Made by a program: the position numbers and the translations under genes. A stretch of DNA of 25,873 nucleotides from Chara braunii (Eukaryota; Streptophyta; Charophyceae; Charales; Characeae). Within the stretch, counting starts at the first letter, position 1. Each line of letters begins with the position of its first letter. Of this stretch, positions 1 to 8,900 are shown piece by piece. Where the stretch lies: positions 854,931-880,803 of the forward strand of contig BFEA01000599.1 of the NCBI GenBank assembly GCA_003427395.1, in the 5' to 3' direction. Below the pieces are notes generated by a model. It was given only the letters and a program-made list of their open reading frames with translations, made no database searches and was not told the origin of the DNA.

Positions 1-32
<32 letters not shown>
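1..32. repeat. (TC)n microsatellite at window edge
   Basis: A nearly pure TC dinucleotide run opens the window with one T-run interruption. It is truncated by the window edge, so its full length is unknown. Confidence 0.95.
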
Positions 33-390
33 GTGCGCACGCTCGTACACACAGACACACACACAAACCACGACTGACAAATTAAGAGTTATTTATTTAT
101 TCTAAGGGTAGTGGTGCATGGCCGCTTTTAGTTGGTGGAATGATTTGTCTGGTAAATTTTGTCATAAAAATAGAACATTGATTGATTAATCAATCAAATT
201 TTTGTTTTTTTTCACGTCCACGTCGGGTTTTCTTTACATGTCGAACCTCCTCCCTTCTGCTCCTTGTCTACTAACTCTTTTTTACTTGCAGCATTGACCA
301 CATGTTTTACTTCTACATGTTTGTACACAGTTGCTTACGTTGCATGCTACATGTCCCCGTTACAAAAGAAGAGGTCATCGTTGCCCTTCC
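33..390. other. No gene recognised; upper half of a degenerate repeat pair
   Basis: No open frame with coding character. Bases about 263-361 resemble about 768-868: both run from a GTCTACT word through pyrimidine-rich sequence to an ACAGTTGCTT / GCAGTTGCTT word, then CTACATGTCCCC. The similarity is moderate by eye and suggests an old duplication about 500 bp apart. Confidence 0.4.
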
Positions 391-428
391 CGCCCACCCA
401 CCCCACCCCACCCCACCCCACCCCACCC
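391..428. repeat. (CCCAC)n pentanucleotide minisatellite
   Basis: About seven tandem copies of CCCAC/CCACC-type units follow an imperfect start. The C-rich strand is on top, so the minus strand is G-rich. It is framed by a copy of the CTACATGTCCCC word at its left. Confidence 0.9.
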
Positions 429-518
429 TTTTTAAAAAAGGGCGATGACCTTGAAATATCATCATTTAACTCATAGGCCGTAGGTACTTCTACATTACGT
501 ATGTTAATCCTCCTGCAT

Positions 519-572
519 TGGGATCCGAACTTGGGTCTATATTTCAACAATTCATCGTTGTAGCAACTAAGT
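519..572 (-). repeat. Possible tRNA-derived SINE head (pol III A/B-box-like words)
   Basis: On the minus strand, AGTTCGGATCC (about 522-532) resembles the pol III B box GGTTCGANTCC. About 30 bases upstream lies TTAGTTGCTACAACG (556-570), in a plausible A-box position. No cloverleaf can be folded with full acceptor stems, so this is not a tRNA gene. It could be the head of a tRNA-derived SINE or chance similarity. Confidence 0.25.
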
Positions 573-575
573 AAA

Positions 576-1190
576 GGTCATTGGTTCCTCACCGTTTTCT
601 TTTTCTTTTTGTTTCCTTCCTTTTGTACAGTCCACGTCCCCTCCATTGTCGTCGTCCTACTCTAACTCTCCATGCCGAACGTCCACGTTGTTCTGTCCAT
701 GTTGAACCCCCTCCTCCTCTCCACGTCAATGAGCCTCCTCCTCCTTCTCATCCACCATCTACTACACCTCGTCTACTTGTTGTTCTTCCCTTCACACAAT
801 TGCCATATATTTTATTCCCTACGTGTCACCATGCAGTTGCTTGCATGGTACACTACATGTCCCCAACCAAAAAAAAAAAAAAGGATGTCGTCGTCACTTC
901 TCATGACGACAACGACGGGAGGGGAGGAGGCATAGATGGAGGAGGAAGAGATGGTTGTGCGACGTCGACAGGAGATGGTCCGAGAAGAGGTGCAGTAGGA
1001 GGCGGAGGAGGAGGAGGGGAAGAAAGAGGTGGAGGATGAGATAGCAACCATCTCGACATCTATCTCCCACGCGCGTGTGTTTCATTCAGCCCCTCTGGTA
1101 TCGTCGCGACCCAGACCTTGACGGAGGCGTCATTAAAGGGAAGGGAGGAGGAGAAAGGATGACAACGAAGACGATGGCAAAGGAGCTGAC
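576..1190. other. No gene recognised; low-complexity pyrimidine then purine sequence
   Basis: A C/T-rich half (about 590-800) gives way to a G/A-rich half (about 910-1045). A 152-codon open frame at 581-1039 encodes only proline-, histidine-, leucine- and then glycine-rich low-complexity sequence with no recognisable domain. I read it as an accident of composition. Confidence 0.5.
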
Positions 1191-1205
1191 TTTACCTATA
1201 AATTT

Positions 1206-1343
1206 CAGAAAAAATGAGTGAGTGAGAGAGAGAGAAAGAGGGAGGGGGAGAGAGGACGTGAGGGAAGGTGGAGAAAAAGAGAAGGGAAGAGGGAAGAAAG
1301 GAGGAAGAGGGAGAGGGAAGAAGGGAGGATGAGGGAGACGACA
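1206..1343. repeat. Homopurine (GA-rich) tract
   Basis: About 130 bases are almost wholly A and G on the plus strand, starting with GAGTGAGTGAGAGAGAGAG and continuing as irregular GGGAAGA/GGAGGA words with a handful of pyrimidines. Such mirror-rich homopurine tracts can form triplex DNA; here that is inference from composition only. Confidence 0.7.
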
Positions 1344-1984
1344 GCGGCTTACCTCGACGGTGACGGGCGGTGGTGACCACGAACAGCTCGCGACAAAAAG
1401 TGTGAGTTCGGGCCACCTTCCCGAAAGGCAACCAGGGGCAAAGTCCCACTAACAAAGGGGATTGGATTAAACGTACGAACCTTGAAGTTTTTTACACTGA
1501 GATGTAAAAAAATAGATTAATCGCGATTTTATGCACCTCTCAACAAACTCATTCATTTTAAGTCGTTAAATTCAATCCTTTGTGCTTGTGGGACCTCGCC
1601 TCGGGGTGGTCCATGGTCGAGGGTGGATGGAGCCCGAAACCGGTAGCCATTCGAAATGAAATGGCCACTAGTTTCGTGCCCCTTCCACCTTAGGTCGTGG
1701 GCCGCCTTCCATACTTTTTGAACCTGGTTTTGCGGCTCTTGGACAAACCCTTAGCCATAGGCCACGTCGATGACAACGCTGCTGTTTTTTTTTTTTTTTT
1801 TTTACCATTAGTCGGTCCGCCAGTGTTGGGAAATTACAAGTTTAAGTATGTTTCCGAAGAATTCGGGGGTGGACCCAAGGTCGACAAGTGCTATAAATCT
1901 TAGTTTCCTTTTGCCCGAGTATGAAAGAAAAAGGGAGAAAAAAAACTTAATGTACTACAATGATGCTGGGCAGAGTTGTCTAGT
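1344..1984. other. No gene recognised
   Basis: Mixed-composition sequence with a T20 run near 1784-1803. Open frames here are short and spill into the tandem array to the right. I see no domain, RNA gene or mobile-element end. Confidence 0.4.
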
Positions 1985-2630
1985 AGGTCGTGCTCACATT
2001 CTTCCTCTACAGAATGCATCTTATGACAAATACGATCACATTCTGAAACTTGTTTTTTTTTCTTTTTTTCTTTCTCGTTTATTTGTTATGAGTCGTGCTC
2101 ACAATCTTCCTCTACAGAATGCATCTTATGGCAAAGGCGGTCACATTCTGAAACTTGTTATTTTCATTTTTTTTAATTTCTTGTTTGTTTGTTATGAGTA
2201 CCCTACCAACAAGGAAGGGCGAAATCCGCCATCTGCTCTAGCTGTGTTTCCTCAGAGGATTGTAACCCTGATCGCACTTGCATTTAAAGGAATGTATCTA
2301 ACCATTATCATGGACGAATTTGTGCTTTCGTTTTTTTTTTCCTCTTGTTTTCAGTTTTTTTGATTTGACAATCTTAATCCGTGATCTGCTCTAGCTGTGT
2401 TTCCTTAGAGGATTGTATCCCTGATTACACTGACACTTACAGGAATATATCCAACCATTTTAATGGCAGAATCCGTGTTTCTGTTTTTTTTTTGTTTTTG
2501 GAATCTAACAACCTCGCCATGGGGTAGAGATACCCTCACTCAAGGTATACTCACACTACCACTTCCAAGAATGTATACAACTGTAATCACGACCAAAGCT
2601 TTGTTTTTTTTTGTTTTTTGTTTTTTGTTT
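1985..2630 (+). repeat. Degenerate tandem array, five units each ending in a T-run
   Basis: Five related cores begin with A(G/A)GAATGYATC-like words at 2011, 2116, 2288, 2441 and 2568, spaced 105, 172, 153 and 127 bp. Each is followed by an AYGAYCA...TT(C/T)TG stretch and then a run of 8-12 T. Units 1-2 are close to each other (shared CGTGCTCACA and TTCCTCTACAGAATGC words). Units 3-4 share TGCTCTAGCTGTGTTTCC and GAGGATTGTA words; unit 5 is the most diverged. A 171-codon open frame at 1848-2363 runs through the repeat and has no domain. Confidence 0.65.
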
Positions 2631-2640
2631 TTCGTTTTGT

Positions 2641-3163
2641 AAGTTTCACGGCCACAACTTTTTTTTTTTTTCCTTCTCGTGAGTGCACCATAAAGAAAAT
2701 GGACAGGGACCCAAACTCGGGAAAACACAGAGCGCTTTAAGGTCGGCAAAAACAGGCTCGGAGGTGGTTTAATTTTTTTTTTTACTTGTTGTTTTGTTTT
2801 TTATAAGGGATAATTTACGAAATGCCCGTGTAAGTTGAGATATATGTCAAAATGCCCCTAAGAGATGTAGGTAGAGAGAAATATAATTTTGGGTTTGTAT
2901 CTTTGTGCTTGCCCTTGCCAAACCCGTGTGCAAATTTGGAATTTATACCTCGTCGTTGAAGTTTAGGGCTGCACCATGTTTTCCACGGTTTGCCCTCCAT
3001 ACGGGGTGGGCAAGTTTGCGCAATACCCAGACCCATATATGCAGCAATTTGCCTCACTTTCAAACTCCTTGACAGTCTCTGCCGCTGCTTCCAACTCCTT
3101 TTTCCCTGCCATTGCTCAAAGTTGTCCTCCTTTGCCAAATCACCATCTCTTAGATCCTCCTGC

Positions 3164-3165
<2 letters not shown>
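2641..3165. other. No gene recognised; short internal repeat near 2815-2860
   Basis: Two T-runs (2660s, 2770s) precede a segment with two similar words, ACGAAATGCCC (about 2818) and CAAAATGCCCC (about 2849). A 107-codon minus-strand open frame at 2815-3138 overlaps plus-strand frames of similar length and has no recognisable domain. Confidence 0.4.

Positions 3166-3208
<43 letters not shown>
3166..3208. repeat. (CT)n microsatellite
   Basis: About 21 uninterrupted CT units. Confidence 0.95.
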
Positions 3209-3211
<3 letters not shown>

Positions 3212-3530
3212 TTACAGTCAAATTTGCATCTGCATTGTCATCGCTGTATGAATCTTGGCATAGGAAGTTTATGTTGATGATCCTCTGCGGTTGCTTAAAC
3301 CTTCCAATAAATCCAGTCAACCACCCACTCTCTCATCCTCACGATCCATGCCCAATCCCTTTGATTTTCTCCATCCTCATCTAGTTATTTTGCATTTGCA
3401 GACCCATGCTCTTGTCTGATCTGGCTTGAAAGACAATACCCCCCCAAGAAAACAAAAAGATAATTAATGACAACGAAAATACAGTTCTAGAGTCATGTAG
3501 AGTAGAATAATGAGCATATCGTATTGGGCG
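3209..3530. other. No gene recognised
   Basis: Ordinary-looking intergenic sequence with a C8 run near 3440. No open frame, RNA gene or repeat structure noticed. Confidence 0.4.
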
Positions 3531-3531
3531 T

Positions 3532-3534
3532 CCG

Positions 3535-3566
<32 letters not shown>
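3532..3566. repeat. (CG)n-(AG)n compound microsatellite
   Basis: Roughly nine to ten CG units (3532-3550) pass directly into about eight AG units (3551-3566). Alternating CG is the classic Z-DNA former, and its persistence is notable where CpG is otherwise sparse. Confidence 0.95.
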
Positions 3567-3567
<1 letters not shown>

Positions 3568-4375
3568 TTTTCACTTATCTGATTCCATTAGGATTCAGAC
3601 TCAAATATGTATTTTAACAATTTGTGGATGTGCCAATGTCCAAAACAAAAAGAAGACAGACGTGGGCGACACTTATGCGGACACGTCCACTGTTCATCAC
3701 ATGACAATGTTATCAAGCTCATGAATTAACCCCCAATACACTCCCTTGCAGGTGATTTGTTTCTTGAAGTTCTTTGACAAATGTCCTCTTCAAAACATCC
3801 AAAGATGTGCATTGCCAAAACAAACAGAATGAGAAAGGAAAGAAGGGGGGAAAAAAAAACGATACACTCTGCTCCGCAAGCAATAAATCCAGTGGAAAAA
3901 TGCACTTGTATGCGGCAGACAAGCTAGCACATTGGCTGCATTTCCATGTTTTTCCTCTTCTTCTTTAGCAGGAAATGACTTTCCAAGATCTTGGTCATTC
4001 GTCAATCTAAATACATTCCGTCTTTATGATAGGATTGCCCTGAATGCATACTAGTATGAAAATCTCATACTCCCATCCATCAGTCTCTGCTTGGACTTGC
4101 ACAGACTAAGGTGTTTGATCTGTACTCAGATATGCACATGTCTTGGTACAGTCTGCATCTGACAATAACTTTCCCGCGTTGGACTTCTAACAACGACAAT
4201 TATGTCCTCCGCCTCTTTTCCTACATGGCAGTTGAACCCCTCAGAATATCAACCGACAATAGAGTTTTCAATTCTCCCCTCTTCCTCTCTCTTCAACTTA
4301 TAGCTAATTCACCCACCAACCAGCCACTATACATTTTTGCTGTAGAAGTAAATGTTGCATCAATGAAACAAAGGT
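3567..4375. other. No gene recognised
   Basis: Short overlapping frames on both strands, no domain. Contains an A/G-rich stretch around 3820-3870. Confidence 0.4.
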
Positions 4376-4380
4376 CTCAA

Positions 4381-4426
4381 CCCGGATTCGAATCATGCTA
4401 CGTCCCACGCTTCTTTAACCCCTTAT
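4381..4426 (-). repeat. Possible tRNA-derived SINE head (pol III A/B-box-like words)
   Basis: On the minus strand ATAAGGGGTTAAAGAAGCG (about 4408-4426) resembles an A box and is followed after about 12 bases by GATTCGAATCCGGG (about 4381-4394), one base from the B-box consensus GGTTCGAATCC. The spacing is short for a real tRNA and no acceptor stem is visible. It resembles the other B-box-like site at 519-572 and has the same orientation. It may be a SINE fragment or a tRNA-like remnant. Confidence 0.3.
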
Positions 4427-4508
4427 AAAATCGTTCACCTATTTGCCACTGCAACACAACCATTGGCAGCTATTCTATATAGGAAGACTTCCTCTGAGGC
4501 CAGCCATC

Positions 4509-4645
4509 GACACTTTTCATCGAGATCCATGAAGCGGAGAAGGATATCAGTGGTTCATGCGAGACTTCGTTATGGGATAATTTTGTTCATTGTGTCAGAA
4601 GTAATGTTTTTTTTAGCTTTCTTTTGGGTTTTTTCATCTCTCTAT
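4509..4645 (+). pseudogene. cox3: Mitochondrial cytochrome c oxidase subunit III fragment in nuclear DNA (NUMT-like)
   Basis: Cytochrome c oxidase subunit III is an inner-membrane core subunit of respiratory complex IV and is mitochondrially encoded in plants and most algae. Bases 4550-4642 translate to a segment containing LRYGIILFIVSEVMFF followed by LAFFWVFSSL. This is the hallmark third helix of COX3 (family pattern GLRYGMILFIVSEVMFFxAFFWAFFHSSL), with about two residues missing before SSL. Upstream, shifting frame between 4530 and 4550 gives RD, HEAE and GYQ, which fit the WRDVIREATYQG stretch that normally precedes it, so at least one indel has occurred. Beyond 4645 the expected APTVEIGG is absent and the frame ends in T-rich sequence. 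The containing open frame (4463-4861) has no similarity outside this stretch. Only about 40 codons of a roughly 260-codon gene remain, so this is a decayed insertion of mitochondrial origin. The helix match is directly readable; nuclear location is inferred from the surrounding repeats. Confidence 0.8.
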
Positions 4646-4659
4646 GGAAAACAGGAACT

Positions 4660-5165
4660 GTCCTTTTTTTTTTTAAACTACGATGGGGGGTTTACCCTTT
4701 CAAGAGGTGATACGAGCATCCGCCTTAAGTGGTCCCCAGGTCGAAGGACCCGTCTATTAGTGGGGAGCATCATTTGCAAGAAATCGGGTCTTGCGTCCCA
4801 ATTGTCTACATTGTTCATCCCAATTGTAACCGTTAGCCTGACACCCGTAGGTTATCACTGATTCAAATGTGACACAATAGCGCTTTCAAAGTGTGTTGGC
4901 AATGAAGGCAAATGTATTAGATTATGTAGGAGATTTGTGAGGATAGGAGTTTGATTATCTTACCGTGTCCTGATCTTGGTGTAAGATAATGCACTAAGCT
5001 CAGTCTTTTGATGATTACTTCACCTTTAGAGCGATGATACGGAAATCACAATTCGTCTGAGCAAATGCAGTAAGGGGGACAACCACTGAGGGAGGGACTC
5101 GGAGGGGAATCCTGCTCGACCGTTGGGGGAGGCAGGTAAAGGAGCAAGTGGTAGGTTAGAGGACT
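4660..5165. other. No gene recognised
   Basis: Bases 4660-4860 stay open in the cox3-like frame but encode nothing recognisable. The rest is mixed composition that becomes G-rich after about 5070. Confidence 0.4.
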
Positions 5166-5169
5166 GTTG

Positions 5170-5213
5170 TTGGGAGGAGGGAAGGGGGGGCGCCAGAGAG
5201 GGGGCGGGGGGTC
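5170..5213 (+). other. G-rich tract with G-quadruplex potential
   Basis: Within about 40 bases there are runs of GGG, GGG, GGGGGGG, GGGGG and GGGGGG separated by short loops (for example GGGAGGAGGGAAGGGGGGG), which satisfies the usual G3+ quadruplex pattern on the plus strand. It sits inside a wider purine-rich zone, about 5070-5280. Confidence 0.6.
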
Positions 5214-5989
5214 AGAGTGGAGCGGGTGGAGGATAAGAATGAAGGAGGAGAGAAGCTAAGGAAGGGAAGTGGAAAAATGAACAGGGGTTATACGACCAGG
5301 GTGGTTCATTCCATCTCCAGTTGTTCCACACCATTTACCCACCATTCTTGCCTTTTTATTTTTCTTCATTAGCTTCCCACGACCCTAGCCATTCAGCTTT
5401 AAGTTCCTTAATCTTTTGGTCTGCTTTTTTATAACAGACATATTTTTTAAACCTTTTTTTCCTCTTTCTGTAATAAAAAACATTAAAGTGCAGGCGTTCA
5501 ACCCGAAGAGATAAAGAGTCCATACAAGATAGAGGGTCCTATGATGGCTCCGATCCATTTGTGAGGGAGCGCTACGTGCTGGGAAACAGGTCCAGCGTCC
5601 TTTTTTTTCTTTCCTTTCTTTCGATTTGAACATCAGGGGTAGACCTCCATCCCTGAGTAGATGAGAGCAGTCTAAGGTTTCAGCATTGAGTTGAGGGATG
5701 ACTCTTCCTAAACAAAACTAGTTGGTCAAGCCTTGATAGACAAATAGAGAAAGAGGGAAAAAAAGAGCAAACTTGATAGAAAGGGCAGTATGTTAATTTA
5801 AGAGGATTGCCCTCCATCCGCAAGAGCCAAGGCCAATTTAGGTTGCCCATGCGTAATCCCCTCACCCTATCCCACTATTTCCCAGAGCAGCGTATCCCTA
5901 ATTCCCTTATTTAGGAAACAGAGCAGGGTATCCTAATTAGGAAAACGAAGTAACCCTTGCGCATGACAGGAACACGTGCTCCACTGTTT

Positions 5990-5990
<1 letters not shown>
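5214..5990. other. No gene recognised; short duplication near 5883
   Basis: Short frames only. A word CAGAGCAGCGTATCC at 5883 is repeated as CAGAGCAGGGTATCC at 5919, followed by related TAATT words, giving a two-copy tandem of about 36 bp. Confidence 0.4.

Positions 5991-5992
<2 letters not shown>

Positions 5993-6019
<27 letters not shown>
5993..6019. repeat. Poly-T run; possible LINE poly(A) tail read from the other strand
   Basis: Twenty-seven T. The LINE to the right is on the minus strand, so its poly(A) tail would appear as T here. About 310 bases separate the run from the first LINE-like codons, which is a plausible 3' untranslated length. The link is inference. Confidence 0.5.
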
Positions 6020-6021
<2 letters not shown>

Positions 6022-6329
6022 GTCCCGGTTGTTGTAGAGGTGGGATACTAGACAGATGACAGTCACCCAGTAATCGACCATTCGGTTTTCCAGATGAACC
6101 CATCTAAAGATCCCACCTACCTGTCCTCTCATCTTTTTGCCCTGGCGCGCCCCCACCCCACCCTGTTCTACCCTAGTATGAACCACCAAGGATCATCACT
6201 CATCACCATCTTGGCTGGGTGACCTGACCAGACAGCGTTTGCAGGCAACCGAGCTAAGCGGAGACCTCTACCCCCTGCTTGGTCACAGGTTGACGCAGAC
6301 GCCGTGCAAACCCAATTGCACGGGGACTT

Positions 6330-6935
6330 CAGAAGCCAGGTATGAACATTCATGTATATCTGAGGAATAAATTTTGTCCGTCGTCTCTTGCTTCCAGATA
6401 TCCTTAACTCGTATCACTCTATTATTAATCCACCTTTCCATGAAGAATTCATGCAATGTACAACACACAACACACCCTTAAGGATCTCTAATAAATATAT
6501 TATTAAAGAGGGGTTGTTGACACGCCTATTTCTATCTTTCTAAACTATCTTATGTGGTAATGGTAATTTCCTCCATGTTTTTAACAAGTCATCCATAAGG
6601 GATCCTTGCGTAAGTTTATTCTTGTCGCTTGTCTATCAATCAACTCCTATTGTTGTGGTTCCATCGAGAACCTCCTAGGGAGGGATCATGATGGATTCTC
6701 TAACCACATTAATGGATCCACATCAGTTGGAATGACTGATGCTAATTTTTTTTATCTATTCACAAGTTAACCTACTTCATGAAGTTAAGGGATTAAACAA
6801 GAGTATCTTAAGTCACTGTATGGATAATGTCATAATTTGGGTGGACGGGTCGATAACGCCAATACCCGTTTTTGACAATAGTGTTTCCCTAATTACTTCC
6901 CGCCGAAGATTGCATATTAACAATGTTTGACAGAT
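6330..6935 (-). pseudogene. Second copy of the LINE C-terminal region (5'-truncated or duplicated)
   Basis: Bases about 6358-6930 repeat 7161-7730 in the same orientation, with an offset of about 803-816 bp and roughly three-quarters identity by eye. On the minus strand 6876-6821 reads SKTGIGVIDPSTQ, the plant-type LINE C-terminal motif PKSxGGLGIxDxxTQ. Further on come PLPHKIV, NNPSLI and FMERWINNRVIRVKDIWKQ (around 6440-6370). Stops and frameshifts occur throughout. The reverse transcriptase part is missing from this copy. It may be an independent 5'-truncated insertion ending at the T-run 6937-6950, or a tandem duplication of the neighbouring element's 3' half. No encoded function survives. 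Confidence 0.75.
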
Positions 6936-6936
6936 G

Positions 6937-7160
6937 TTTTTTTTTTTTTTATTATTGCAACGTTGTGCGGACGCAAGTAGAAAGCGACATTGCTCAGGTA
7001 TATAATTTGCACCTCTTTCTTCCTTGTTCTCACTTTTCTCATTGGAGGAAAACTTTGGTTCATTCCTAAGGATTCATACTCATCCCAGTCAAATTATATC
7101 AAGTATTTGTTCCAAGACTCGATTTTAATGGTGGTAATAACGAAGGCGGTCATATTCGTC
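6937..7160. other. T14 run and non-homologous spacer between the two LINE copies
   Basis: A T14 run (6937-6950) separates the copies. The 200 bases after it do not resemble the matching position of the first copy (6180-6358) except for about 20 bases just before the shared TCTGAGGAA. If the T-run is a poly(A) tail in reverse, this spacer is the 3' untranslated region of the longer element. Confidence 0.4.
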
Positions 7161-7552
7161 TGAGGAAGGAATTCAGCCCCTAGTCTCTTCATTCTGGATA
7201 TCCTTCATTCATATCATTTCATTCTTAATCCACCCTTTCCATGCAAAATCCAGACAATGAAAAACACACACTTTGAGGATCTATAAGAAAGGTATTATTA
7301 AAGAGGGGTTGTTGACACACCTTTTTCCATCTTTCTAAAGCTAACTTATTTGGTAACGGTAATTTCCCCCATGATTTAACAAAGTTATCCAAAATAAATC
7401 CTCGCATAAGTAATTTTTTGCCGCTGGTCTATCAATCAAGTCTTGTCTTTGTGATTTCATCGAGGACCCCATAGGAAGGGATTAAGATCGATTCTCCAAC
7501 CTCATCAACTGAGGTGACGAATGCTAATTTTTTAATCTATTAACAAACCAAC

Positions 7553-7588
7553 TTTTTTTTTTTTTTTTTTTTTCCCCCACAATCCAAC
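7553..7588. repeat. 36-bp T-rich insertion in the longer LINE copy, flanked by CCAAC repeats
   Basis: The shorter copy runs straight from TTAAC to CTACTTCATG. The longer copy has T21-CCCCC-ACAAT inserted at this point, with CCAAC on each side (7548-7552 and 7584-7588). It could be a small insertion with target duplication or slippage growth of a T-run. Confidence 0.5.
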
Positions 7589-7949
7589 CTACTTCATGCA
7601 GTTAAGGACTTAAACAAGAATATTTGAGTCACTGTATAGATATTGTCATAGCTTGGGTGGAATGGTCAATAATGTCAAGACCCCTTTTCGACTTAGGTTG
7701 GATCGCTAATAGCCTAATCACCCTACCAATAACATTTCTACATTCATGGTTCTCTTACCACAAAAATATTGAGAGTTGGCGTTAAACTTTAAGATTTGCC
7801 TTCTTCATCACCCATACTGCAAGCTTGTCCTATTTACAAACCAATACCACATTGTTGATATCATTGTCCTTCCCAATATCGACATATTTGTCTTACCACA
7901 CTTATAGGTTAGTGTGGGTCACTCATTATTGGTTGTTTGATTTTCACCA

Positions 7950-8900
7950 GTTGGTAGGGAAACTTCTAAGACTATAATTCGGGGCTCTAGTGGAAACCAT
8001 TTAATCTAAGGTTGTTATGGGGTCTCACTCCATACTAATAAATCCACCACTCAAAGGATTTATTTGTCCTATTTACCTTCATATAAAAAAAAATAAAAAA
8101 CATAACCATAATTTTTTGAATTACTTTCAAATTATCTTATGAGCCATACACCAACGAGAGGTCATCCATAAATAGAGAGCAAACCGGGATTGCCTTTTCA
8201 ATAATAAATGAGATCTTAATGTGTCTGATGTCCTTATGATGTCTCAAAATGACTTCCTTGATGATAACAAATAAAAAAGAGGCAATTGAATCACCCTATC
8301 TTACAGACCTCACCATTGCCCTCGTAACATTCTTATGCGAAATCAATCTACCTTCTAAAACAGGGGCCAAAATTAAATTTCTCCAGACATCTATCTAAGA
8401 AGAACTAATCAACATGATTATAAGTTTTCTTTAAGTCGATAAAGATAAAAGTTGCATTATGATAAAACTGACGAGAGAGTTCATAAATACATTGATGAGC
8501 ATAATATTATCCTGAATATTCCTCGCTTCAATAAATCCCGTTTGATAAATATGGATTATATACCTACAATAAATTGAGTATGTCAATCGGCTATTGCATT
8601 GGATGTCAAATTATATATTATAGTTAAGTGTAATAGGCTTGTAGTTCAATATCAATTTTTTTTCCTTTCATATATAACAGTGGCAAAACTCGTTGTCCCA
8701 CAATTTCCCCCACCTAACCCGTCACCCATACAACATAAGTAGTTCATGAGATTCTGAGAGAGAAAGTCTCGCATAGTCTTTAATAATTCATTTGATAGAC
8801 CATGAATTTTGATTTTTTTTTTTCCATCAATGAGCATCAGAGTCATCCATGGGTCTTTCTTCGTTAACAACTTCTCTAATTGTTTTTTTTTTCCCATCTG
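7950..8900 (-). pseudogene. Reverse transcriptase domain of the LINE
   Basis: The polymerase core of the element above. Between 8294 and 8141 it is open on the minus strand and carries block 4 (GDSIASFLFVIIKEV) and block 5 (FMDD, the YxDD-equivalent, with Met where plant L1s often have Ala). Blocks 1-3 lie between 8835 and 8412, separated by frame changes near 8650 and 8400. The two catalytic aspartates of FMDD and the one in FIDLKKTY are kept, so decay has come mostly through indels and stops. AT-rich composition and low CpG differ from the GC-rich sequence beyond 13 kb. Confidence 0.85.

Noticed and set aside
581-1039. 152-codon open frame as a gene
   Set aside because: Entirely low complexity (Pro/His/Leu then Gly/Arg), driven by the pyrimidine-to-purine switch; no domain.
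1848-2363. 171-codon open frame as a gene
   Set aside because: It runs through a degenerate tandem array with T-runs; the translated repeat (AHILPLQNASY, AHNLPLQNASY) mirrors the DNA repeat, not a protein family.
2815-3138. 107-codon minus-strand frame as a gene
   Set aside because: No recognisable motif; overlapping frames of similar length are open on the other strand.
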